A stretch of DNA of 64,000 nt from Planosporangium spinosum. Lineage in GTDB: Bacteria; Actinomycetota; Actinomycetes; Mycobacteriales; Micromonosporaceae. Shown piece after piece: positions 58,480-64,000 of the stretch; position 1 is the stretch's first letter; each line of letters begins with the position of its first letter. A program made the position numbers and the translations under genes. Where the stretch lies: positions 248,001-312,000 of the forward strand of contig NZ_JBLYUB010000005.1 of NCBI RefSeq assembly GCF_049999945.1. The letters are read 5' to 3'. The notes below the pieces were generated by a model. It saw nothing but the letters and a program-made list of their open reading frames with translations. It was not told the DNA's origin and searched no databases.

Positions 58480-58674
58480 TCACAGGTGCAGGTGGGAGAT
58501 GAAACGGGCCACCGAGTGCAGGCCGTCGTTGATGTAGGGCGCCAGCGACGAAGTCGCCAACAGGTACCCGAAGAGCGCGCAGACGGCGGCCTGCCACAGC
58601 GGCAGGCGGGCGTACCGCCAGAGCAGGTAGACCAGGAGGCCGGCGACCAGCGCGGCCGATACCGAGAGGATCAC
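58480..58674 (-). CDS. Small membrane protein of the transfer region
   Basis: A 64-residue protein with two hydrophobic helices: ILSVSAALVAGLLVYLLW and WQAAVCALFGYLLATSSLAPYI, joined by a short RYARLP loop. Small membrane proteins like this commonly accompany tra genes (spread/Spd type) in actinomycete elements. GTG at 58674 overlaps the stop of the upstream Cys-rich ORF (GTGA), and AGGAAAGG precedes it, so it is very likely expressed. Confidence 0.7.
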   Translation of the reverse strand: MILSVSAALVAGLLVYLLWRYARLPLWQAAVCALFGYLLATSSLAPYINDGLHSVARFISHLHL

Positions 58675-58868
58675 CGGCGGCCCCTTTCCTGATCGGGGCG
58701 CTCGTGTCGCCGGGTGCCTTGCTTGCGGCGTTGCCAGCGATTCCGGGCGGAACACTTGCGGCACAGCGTCGAGCGGTCGTCGTCCAGTCCGGCTCCGCAG
58801 AGGCAGCGGGGATCGTTGGCCGGATTGCGACAGGCGGTGATGACGTACCTCCTTCCGTGGGGAGCCAC
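58671..58868 (-). CDS. Small Cys-rich zinc-finger-like protein
   Basis: The conserved-looking part is ITACRNPANDPRCLCGAGLDDDRSTLCRKCSARNRWQRRKQGTRR. It has five cysteines arranged C-x8-C-x-C and C-x2-C, then a basic tail, consistent with a small zinc-binding nucleic acid protein. The only canonical start in frame is GTG at 58868, but a perfect GGAAGGAGGT lies inside that ORF, 6 bp before an ATC codon (58839-58841). Either GTG 58868 (65 residues) or an AUC start (56 residues) is used. Coupled to the membrane protein gene by a 4-bp overlap. First gene of the minus-strand transfer operon. Confidence 0.6.
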   Translation of the reverse strand: MAPHGRRYVITACRNPANDPRCLCGAGLDDDRSTLCRKCSARNRWQRRKQGTRRHERPDQERGRR

Positions 58869-59109
58869 GCCACCCGCGTCAGCGACCGACCGCCTATCTG
58901 CACATGTACATCATGTTCAGATTCTCGGCTGTTGGCTACGGCGATCAAATTCGGATCTCGGCGGGTGTAGCGGCTCGGCTTTGTCGGCGCGGCCTGCGCC
59001 GATGCCATTGAGAGTGCGGCAACCACACGGGACGTGGTCAGGGCATGGCTGGACGTATCGAAGATGTCTCGCCTATCGTGAGCCTCTGGCCGGGACGTCC
59101 TACCTTGAG
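58869..59109. promoter_or_regulatory. Divergent promoter region of transfer and cargo operons
   Basis: 241 bp between divergent operons. Contains ATGTACAT (58904-58911) within CACATGTACATCATGTTCAG, an imperfect palindrome close to the transfer operon start and a possible binding site for the XRE or GntR regulators of the element. Promoter boxes are not clear. Confidence 0.45.
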
Positions 59110-59850
59110 ATGACGATGCCGAACGATCGCCTGCGCACCACACTGCTTGAGCGGGGCATCACCCCAGCCGAACTCGCCGCAGCACTCGACGTCGATCCGA
59201 AGAGCGTGGAACGCTGGATTGGTGGCCGGATACCGTACCGGCGGCACCGGTACGCGGTCGCGGCGCATCTCGGGGTCGACGAGGCGTACCTCTGGCCGGA
59301 CGCCCTGACCCGTGACCAGGTCGCCAACGCCTCCGAAAGCGAGATCGTCAACATCTACCCGCACCGGTGGACGGTTCCGTCGGACCTGTGGCGCAACTTC
59401 TTCGACAACGCCGAGCGCGAGATCGGCGTGCTGGTGTACAGCGGTCTGTTCCTGGCCGAGGACGCGGGAGTGCAGCGCGTCTTCCGCAAGAAGGTCGACG
59501 CCGGGGCGAGGATCCGCATCCTGCTCGGAAACCCGGACTGCGAGTCGGTCGCGCAACGCGGCGCGGACGAGGGCATCGGCGACACGATGGCGGGAAAGAT
59601 CAGGAACGCCCTCGTGCTGTACGCGCCGCTGCGTGAGATCGACGGCGTCGAGTTCCGGCTGCACGACACCGTGCTCTACAACTCGATCTACCGGGCCGAC
59701 GATCAGGTACTGGTCAACACGCATATCTACCAGTTCCCGGCGTCGCAGGCCCCGGTGCTGCACCTGCGCCGCATCGCCGGCGGTGACATGGTGACGACGT
59801 ACCTGGAGAGCTTCGACCGCGTCTGGAACGGCGCGACCCCGCTGGAGTGA
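59110..59850 (+). CDS. HTH regulator with degenerate PLD-like domain, copy 1
   Basis: A 246-residue protein. The N-terminal XRE-type HTH (about residues 8-60) reads RLRTTLLERGITPAELAAALDVDPKSVERWIGGRIPYRRHRYAVAAHLGVDEAYLWPD. A C-terminal phospholipase-D-like fold follows: IGVLVYSGLFLAEDAGVQRVFRKKVDAGARIRILLGNPDCESV and FRLHDTVLYNSIYRADDQVLVNTHIYQ. Where active PLD enzymes have HxKx4D, this protein has HDTVLYNS, so it is probably a ligand sensor and not an enzyme. I recall this C-terminal family as DUF5919. ATG 59110 or 59116 may be the start. Paralogue of the gene at 62330; followed 11 bp later by a NUDIX gene. Confidence 0.8.
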   Translation: MTMPNDRLRTTLLERGITPAELAAALDVDPKSVERWIGGRIPYRRHRYAVAAHLGVDEAYLWPDALTRDQVANASESEIVNIYPHRWTVPSDLWRNFFDNAEREIGVLVYSGLFLAEDAGVQRVFRKKVDAGARIRILLGNPDCESVAQRGADEGIGDTMAGKIRNALVLYAPLREIDGVEFRLHDTVLYNSIYRADDQVLVNTHIYQFPASQAPVLHLRRIAGGDMVTTYLESFDRVWNGATPLE

Positions 59851-59861
59851 GAGAGACGACC

Positions 59862-60338
59862 ATGGGACGACGCATCGACTACTTCGACGACCCGAACGCC
59901 CCGAAGGCCAACAGCGTCGTCCCGTCCGCCAACGTCGTCGTCGTCAACGACGCGGGCGAGGTACTGCTGATCTGCCGCACGGACAACGACAACTGGGCAT
60001 TGCCGGGCGGCGCGATGGACCTCGGCGAGTCGCTGCCGGGTGCCGCGGTACGGGAAACCCTCGAAGAGACCGGCGTGCAGGTCGAGATCACCGGCCTCGT
60101 CGGGATCTACACCGACCCGCGCCACGTCATCCTCTACACCAGCAACGGCGAGGCGCGTCAGGAGTTCTCGGTCGTCTTCACCGCGCGGCCGGTGGGCGGG
60201 GAGCCGACGCCGAGCGATGAGTCCCGCGAGGTCCACTGGGTATCACCGGACCGGATCCCGGCGCTTCAGATGGACCGCTCGATGCGGATGCGGATCGAGC
60301 ACTACCTGAGCGGAGACGGGACACCCCACCTTGGGTAG
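59862..60338 (+). CDS. NUDIX hydrolase
   Basis: A 158-residue NUDIX protein with an intact box: GAMDLGESLPGAAVRETLEETGVQV fits GX5EX7REUXEEXGU, so it can bind Mg and split a nucleoside diphosphate derivative (ADP-ribose-like, capped or signal nucleotides). ATG at 59862 gives MGRRIDYFDDPNAPKANSVVPSANVVV, a common actinobacterial form; GTG 59847, overlapping the previous stop, is the alternative. In the element pSAM2 a Nudix protein (Pif) mediates immunity against redundant transfer, and this gene could play the same part. Co-transcribed with the HTH gene before it. Confidence 0.92.
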   Translation: MGRRIDYFDDPNAPKANSVVPSANVVVVNDAGEVLLICRTDNDNWALPGGAMDLGESLPGAAVRETLEETGVQVEITGLVGIYTDPRHVILYTSNGEARQEFSVVFTARPVGGEPTPSDESREVHWVSPDRIPALQMDRSMRMRIEHYLSGDGTPHLG

Positions 60339-60798
60339 CGCGAGTGACTGGGTCAGCGCGGGCGCGGATGTCTTCTCCGCCGTCGGCACGGTGGGCGCCT
60401 TCACGACCGGGTTCGTGCTGTTGCGGCGAGAACACCGGCGGGAGGCAGACCGCTCCGAGGACGAGCGACGCGCCCAGGCTGCCCGCATCAGCGCTTGGGT
60501 CGAGATGTACGTGCGGACCGACGGGCGCAAGGAACTGGCGTTCCACATCCACAACGCCAGCGACATGCCGATCTACGAGGTCGAGCTGCCGCTGCCGGGG
60601 AAGTCGGACGGCGACGGCGTGGAGTTCGTCGGGCTCGTACCACCGGGGCAGACGATCCGGCGTGCGGCGCCGCAGGAGTGGCTACGGACGTACGCCGAGC
60701 CCGAGCCGGTGGAGATCGAGTTTCTGGACAGCGCAGGGCGGCGCTGGGGCAGGGACGAACAGGGCCGTCTACGGCAGGTAGGGCAGGTAGCTGTTTAG
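60331..60798 (+). CDS. Membrane-anchored hypothetical protein
   Basis: A 155-residue protein with one N-terminal hydrophobic helix (ADVFSAVGTVGAFTTGFVLLRRE, about 12-34), a charged helical stalk (HRREADRSEDERRAQAARISAWVEM) and a beta-rich domain (ELAFHIHNASDMPIYEVELPLPG ... VEIEFLDSAGRRWGRDEQGRLRQVG). The order HNASDMPIYEV suggests an immunoglobulin-like fold. TTG at 60331 overlaps the end of the NUDIX gene, supporting coupled expression. No family name can be given. Convergent with the HD gene, only 8 bp apart. Confidence 0.65.
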   Translation: MGSASDWVSAGADVFSAVGTVGAFTTGFVLLRREHRREADRSEDERRAQAARISAWVEMYVRTDGRKELAFHIHNASDMPIYEVELPLPGKSDGDGVEFVGLVPPGQTIRRAAPQEWLRTYAEPEPVEIEFLDSAGRRWGRDEQGRLRQVGQVAV

Positions 60799-60806
60799 CG
60801 TCTCCG

Positions 60807-61367
60807 TCACGGGTTCGCGGGGGATGAAGCGAGTAGGGCGCCGATCTTTCGCTCTACGTCGAGGATGCGCGGACGCGCCTCCCGCATCGACAGGTTGACG
60901 ACAGTGCCCTCTTCGTACCGGGAGAAGATCTCGTCCAGCCTTTCCGTGACGCTCGTGATACCCCCGTCGGGGCTGGTCGTCATGTCGCAGTACGTGAGCG
61001 CGTCGAGGATCGGGCCGCTGGGCTCGGGAAACTCGGTCGTCAGCTCGTGTAGCAGGTTGCGGTTCCGGGCCTCGATGACCGCGCAGGAGTGGTTGGCGAC
61101 CAGGGCGCAGAGAGCGTCGTCGGCTCGTTCGACGTCGCGCAGGTAGCGGGCGCCGTCGAGGGGATGGAAACCGGTCTTGACGAGATCGGGGGCATAGCCG
61201 ATGTCGTGCAGCCAGGCAGCGCAGATCAACAGCTCGGTGTCTTCGCCCGCGATGCTGGCGATGGACTCTGCCCGGTGGCCCACGCCCTGCGTGTGCGCCC
61301 ATCGGCGAGGCAGGGGCTCGGCGAGCAGACGCCGGGCGAGGTCGCGGGCCCAGGGGAGACGTTCCAC
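60807..61367 (-). CDS. HD-domain phosphohydrolase
   Basis: A 186-residue HD-superfamily protein. Metal ligands: His in RWAHTQGVGHRAESIA, the HD pair in LICAAWLHDIGYAPDLVKTGFHPLDGARYL, and a distal Asp in LDALTYCDMTTSPDGG. Such enzymes hydrolyse nucleotides or phosphoesters. GTG at 61367 (VERLPWARDLARRLLAEPLPRRW) chosen; the longer frame crosses the GntR gene. It lies 26 bp after the double-GntR gene on the minus strand, so the regulator probably controls it. Confidence 0.85.
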   Translation of the reverse strand: MERLPWARDLARRLLAEPLPRRWAHTQGVGHRAESIASIAGEDTELLICAAWLHDIGYAPDLVKTGFHPLDGARYLRDVERADDALCALVANHSCAVIEARNRNLLHELTTEFPEPSGPILDALTYCDMTTSPDGGITSVTERLDEIFSRYEEGTVVNLSMREARPRILDVERKIGALLASSPANP

Positions 61368-61393
61368 CCGTCCGAGCGTAGCGACGTTGTCGA

Positions 61394-61852
61394 TCAACGG
61401 CGCTTTACGAACCTGCCCTTGCCGTGTACCGCATCGACCAGCCCGGCGCCCTCCAGCTCGACGAGGGCATGCCGGGCGGTTCCCCGAGCGACGCCGTACC
61501 GCTCGGCGAGCGCCGCCTCGCTCGGCACCGCGTCGCCCGGTCGCAGTTCGCCGCGCTCGATCATCGCTCTTAGCTCGGCTGCCATGCGGCGGTACTGCGG
61601 AATGGGCTTCGCTGGGTTTTCGCCCGGCGTCGCGATCGTCCGACCCCGCCCGGGGATCGTGGAGATGAGTCCGTCTCGGGCGAGTTGCTCCAGGGCGCGG
61701 CGGAGCGTGTTGCGGGCAACGCTGTACTCGGAGCACAGGGCAGCCTCTGAGGGGAGAGGAGAGCCGGGGGCGAACTCGCCACCCTCGATGCGTGCGCGTA
61801 GCGCCGTGGCGATGCTCTTGTACGCGCCCCATGACGTCGCCCGTGTGCCCAC
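61394..61852 (-). CDS. Tandem double-HTH GntR-family regulator
   Basis: A 152-residue protein of two complete GntR winged helices in tandem and no ligand domain. The first is about residues 10-72 (YKSIATALRARIEGGEFAPGSPLPSEAALCSEYSVARNTLRRALEQLARDGLISTIPGRGRTI). The second is about 85-150 (QYRRMAAELRAMIERGELRPGDAVPSEAALAERYGVARGTARHALVELEGAGLVDAVHGKGRFV). Each keeps the PSE-L...Y-V-R-T-R-AL core. Most GntR proteins have one HTH plus a sensor domain, so this may bind an extended double operator. KorSA of pSAM2 is also a GntR-type repressor of transfer. Confidence 0.88.
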   Translation of the reverse strand: MGTRATSWGAYKSIATALRARIEGGEFAPGSPLPSEAALCSEYSVARNTLRRALEQLARDGLISTIPGRGRTIATPGENPAKPIPQYRRMAAELRAMIERGELRPGDAVPSEAALAERYGVARGTARHALVELEGAGLVDAVHGKGRFVKRR

Positions 61853-61937
61853 CGGCCTCCGCCTCTCCCTGCTCTACCAGAGCCTGAGGGTAGTGCGGGG
61901 AGGGATCCAACGGTGATGCGGACGGCCGTCGAGGCGG

Positions 61938-62189
61938 TCAGTCGCCGGGCAGCGTGACCCCGGCGCGGGCCGCCTGCTCGATGACGTGAGCCAGCCGGGT
62001 TGCAACGGTGGGCAAGATTCTGTCGAGGATGACGACCGGCAGACCGTTGCGGCTCACAGCGTTTCCCAGCAACGGGAACTCGCGTCCGACATCGAATCCG
62101 ACGTCTTCTAGCGCCAACGCCAAGCGGTCCGCTGCCTGCTGTGCCGTCCCGTCGTCCTCCGACCGCTGCGGCGGCTCATGTCCTGTCAT
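61938..62189 (-). CDS. Small hypothetical protein
   Basis: An 83-residue soluble protein: an acidic/Gln-rich start (MTGHEPPQRSEDDGTAQQAADRLALALEDVGFDVG), then REFPLLGNAVSRNGLPVVILDRILPTVATRLAHVIEQAARAGVTLPGD. No family recognised. It is divergent from the second HTH gene and separated from the double-GntR gene by 85 bp. The codon pattern and alpha-beta composition look real, but evidence is limited to the open frame and position. Confidence 0.55.
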   Translation of the reverse strand: MTGHEPPQRSEDDGTAQQAADRLALALEDVGFDVGREFPLLGNAVSRNGLPVVILDRILPTVATRLAHVIEQAARAGVTLPGD

Positions 62190-62329
62190 GGCTTGCTGAC
62201 CTCCGCGCTATCCGGCCAGTTCATCAAGCACAGCCTCGACGCGTGACGGCTGATTCAGTACCGCATCGGAGGGACGTCTTGGGACTTCTTGGCTACGCTG
62301 GCATCGACGGCAACCGAGACGAGGTGCCC

Positions 62330-63085
62330 GTGAGACATCCGCTTGCCCGCGCCCTCAACGGCATCGGCATGGACGCGACCGACGTCGCGGCGCGGCTCGG
62401 CGTCGACCCGAAGACGGTCCAGCGGTGGATGGGTGGACGTGTGCCGTATCCGCGGCATCGGGCCGCCCTGGTCGCGCTCACGGGGTGGGAGGAGCGGGAC
62501 CTGTGGCCGGCCGCGGCCTGGAGCGCCTCGCCCGATCCAGGTGGCCAAGAGATCGTCCTCACCTACCCGCATCGGTCCGCCGTACCTGTGGACGCGTGGC
62601 GGCATCTGTTCGAGCGAGCCGAGCGGGAGGTCGGGATCCTTGCCTACAGCGCCCTGTTCCTTGCCGAGGATGTAGCGGTACAACGTCTGCTGCGGGACAA
62701 GGCCCGGGCAGGGGTACGGGTACGGATCGCGCTCGGCGACGCCGAGGGGGAGCACGTCACGCGGCGCGGCGTGGACGAGGGGATCGATCAGGTGGTGGCG
62801 GCGCGGATTCGGAACGCGATCCTGTTGTTCCGGCCGTTGGCGGACGAGCGCAATGTCCAACTGCGGCTGCACGACACCGTGCTCTACAACTCGTTCTACC
62901 GGGCAGACGACGCTCTCATCGTCAACACTCATGTGTACGGCTGTCCGGCCTCGTACGCCCCGGTCTTCCACTTGCGCCGCCGATACGACGACGGTGCAGC
63001 GGCAATCTACCTTGACTCATTTGAACGAGCCTGGAGGACCGCGTACGAGCCTCGGCCTGAGTGCCGGGCTCACGAATCTTCGTGA
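62330..63085 (+). CDS. HTH regulator with degenerate PLD-like domain, copy 2
   Basis: A 251-residue paralogue of the protein at 59110. HTH: RHPLARALNGIGMDATDVAARLGVDPKTVQRWMGGRVPYPRHRAALVALTGWEERDLWPA. PLD-like part: VGILAYSALFLAEDVAVQRLLRDKARAGVRVRIALGDAEGEHV and LRLHDTVLYNSFYRADDALIVNTHVYG, again with HDTVLYNS where a catalytic HxKx4D would be. GTG 62330 chosen, with GAGG 5 bp upstream; GTG 62324 is possible and the frame is open to 62141. A 7-bp hairpin (TCACGAA-TC-TTCGTGA, 63070-63085) spans its stop codon. Confidence 0.78.
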   Translation: MRHPLARALNGIGMDATDVAARLGVDPKTVQRWMGGRVPYPRHRAALVALTGWEERDLWPAAAWSASPDPGGQEIVLTYPHRSAVPVDAWRHLFERAEREVGILAYSALFLAEDVAVQRLLRDKARAGVRVRIALGDAEGEHVTRRGVDEGIDQVVAARIRNAILLFRPLADERNVQLRLHDTVLYNSFYRADDALIVNTHVYGCPASYAPVFHLRRRYDDGAAAIYLDSFERAWRTAYEPRPECRAHESS

Positions 63086-63620
63086 GGATCTTCTGCGCGG
63101 CATCAAGGCGGCCGAACCGGGCCGCACGCGCCGCCGATCGGGCGCCTGGTCGCCGCTGCCGCTGTCGCTCCGCAGCGACCAGGCCCACGCCCATCGGCTG
63201 GCGCGAACAGAGCAAAGCCTCGGGGCCGCCGAAGCACGGACAGCGCCGAGGGCTCTAGTGAGGTCGATGGACCGGCAGCTGGCCGGCGGGGAGCTGGTGC
63301 GCGGCGTGGCGGCCACGCCACGCCGTAGCGCGGGTTGGGCGCCGCGGTGGTCGGGCTCTTGCCTCCGGCGGGGGCGCTCCGGCCCCGGGATGGCCGGGGC
63401 TCCGTGCGGCCGTCGCGTTGGGTGGGTGGTTGTGCGTGCCATCCCGCCCGCCGTCAACCCGGGCGAGCCGAGCAGACCACCGCCCGGACCGCCAGCGCCC
63501 GTACGCACGTCACGGTCAGTTCGACGTGGCGGCCCGGGCGGCGGCCTGCTCCCCGGAGGGCGGGTCGACGGCGGACGGGATGGCTAGGGATTGTGAACGT
63601 AGTCCCCAATCAATGCACCT
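63086..63620. other. 535-bp GC-rich stretch without a recognised gene
   Basis: Several long open frames exist on both strands, but all are Arg/Pro/Ala-rich GC shadows without motifs. A GGCGTGGC...GCCACGCC hairpin lies near 63303-63324. It may contain decayed element DNA; nothing can be named. Confidence 0.6.
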
Positions 63621-63989
63621 TCAGCGCCGGCGGCGGGAGGAATTGATGGCGAAGTCGAAATCGTCGTCGTCGTCTTCTTCTTCCTCTTCGAACCAGTGCT
63701 CCCTTGCTGCAACCTCAAGAGCTGGAGGGTATTTGAGCTTCTTTCGGAGGACGATACCGGTGGCAGCCCCAACGAGAAGGGTCGGAATTTCCCATGGGTC
63801 ATCCAAGATTAGTCGTGATATCTCGTATCGACGGCTTGCTGAGCCTCTGATGTCTGAACCGTAGGGAACGTCGCCCTCCGCGAGTTGTGCATCCCTGAAA
63901 TATTGCACAATCCTTTTGGGGGGAATTGATTCAGCTTGGGGAGATACTAGCCACTCCAAGCAAAGATCTGCGACGAATGGGCTCTCCAT
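63621..63989 (-). CDS. Hypothetical protein with acidic tail, possibly continuing past the window
   Basis: A 122-residue frame: MESPFVADLCLEWLVSPQAESIPPKRIVQYFRDAQLAEGDVPYG, then a helical or weakly hydrophobic IPTLLVGAATGIVLRKKLKYPP and a Glu/Asp-rich stretch (EEEEEDDDDDFDF) ending in SSRRRR. Base composition is clearly lower in GC than the rest of the window, so it was probably acquired separately. The frame is still open upstream of the ATG at 63989 to the window edge, so the start may lie outside. No family recognised. Confidence 0.5.
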   Translation of the reverse strand: MESPFVADLCLEWLVSPQAESIPPKRIVQYFRDAQLAEGDVPYGSDIRGSASRRYEISRLILDDPWEIPTLLVGAATGIVLRKKLKYPPALEVAAREHWFEEEEEDDDDDFDFAINSSRRRR

Positions 63990-64000
63990 CCGGTTAAGGA

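Larger units (their letters stand above)
54332..64000. mobile_element. Integrated AICE/ICE-like element at the tmRNA 3' end (right end outside window)
   Basis: The left boundary is the tmRNA 3' end. Contents in order: large serine recombinase, FtsK-like translocase with small coupled ORFs, then a cargo of regulators and nucleotide hydrolases. Gene types match actinomycete integrative and conjugative elements (Int, Tra, GntR-type KorSA analogue, Nudix). No RepSA-like replication initiator, excisionase or copy of the tmRNA 3' end was found up to 64000, so the element is either incomplete or continues. How far it reaches to the right is unknown. Confidence 0.75.

Noticed and set aside
62853..63587. 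Plus-strand ORF after the second HTH gene
   Set aside because: Begins inside the HTH gene out of frame and continues as Arg/Pro-rich sequence with no domain.

Overview
This window looks like the chromosome of a high-GC actinobacterium, most likely a member of the Micromonosporaceae. This is inferred from very GC-rich codon use, frequent GTG starts, and gene orders typical of Actinobacteria: fbiC, whiB2-like, DUF3499, phosphomannomutase, SIS protein, manA, ahcY; mtrA-mtrB-lpqB-comF-hpf-secA; prfB-ftsE-ftsX-M23 peptidase-smpB-ssrA. No rRNA, ordinary tRNA, IS element or CRISPR array was seen.

Layout. Bases 1-4000 hold the 3' part of fbiC (coenzyme F420 synthesis), a WhiB regulator, a zincin-like protein and a DUF3499 protein. 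Bases 4000-7300 are a decaying accessory patch. An intact Lrp/AsnC regulator and an APC permease sit among remnants of a class III aminotransferase, a saccharopine-dehydrogenase-like protein and an RHS repeat protein. Bases 7300-14100 carry mannose metabolism (phosphomannomutase, Trm112-like, SIS protein, CDF transporter, manA) and ahcY. Bases 14200-17840 are an efeUOB-type iron uptake operon behind a candidate iron box. Bases 18300-24300 are a five-gene dipeptide/oligopeptide ABC importer. Bases 24500-35100 hold the MtrAB-LpqB signalling system, a ComF-like protein, the ribosome hibernation factor and secA. Bases 35100-41000 hold small conserved actinobacterial proteins, pruA and tryptophan 2,3-dioxygenase. 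Bases 41000-47800 are a minus-strand sugar operon (ROK regulator, ABC importer without ATPase, GH4 glycosidase, BadF-type kinase). Bases 48100-54331 are the division and translation-rescue block ending in tmRNA.

From tmRNA to the window edge (about 54.3-64 kb) lies an integrated element of AICE/ICE type. It has a large serine recombinase whose reading frame runs antisense into tmRNA, an FtsK-like DNA translocase, and several tiny translationally coupled ORFs. Its cargo module has two paralogous HTH regulators with a degenerate PLD-like domain, a NUDIX hydrolase, a membrane-anchored protein, an HD hydrolase and a tandem double-GntR regulator. No replication initiator, excisionase or second attachment site is visible, so the element probably continues past the window. 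The cargo module is the best candidate for an undescribed system: possibly nucleotide-based immunity or exclusion, comparable to the Nudix factor Pif of pSAM2. That is inference only.

Another recurring trait is several short intergenic or linker tandem repeats (13-32 bp units, 3-5 copies) and long intergenic inverted repeats.
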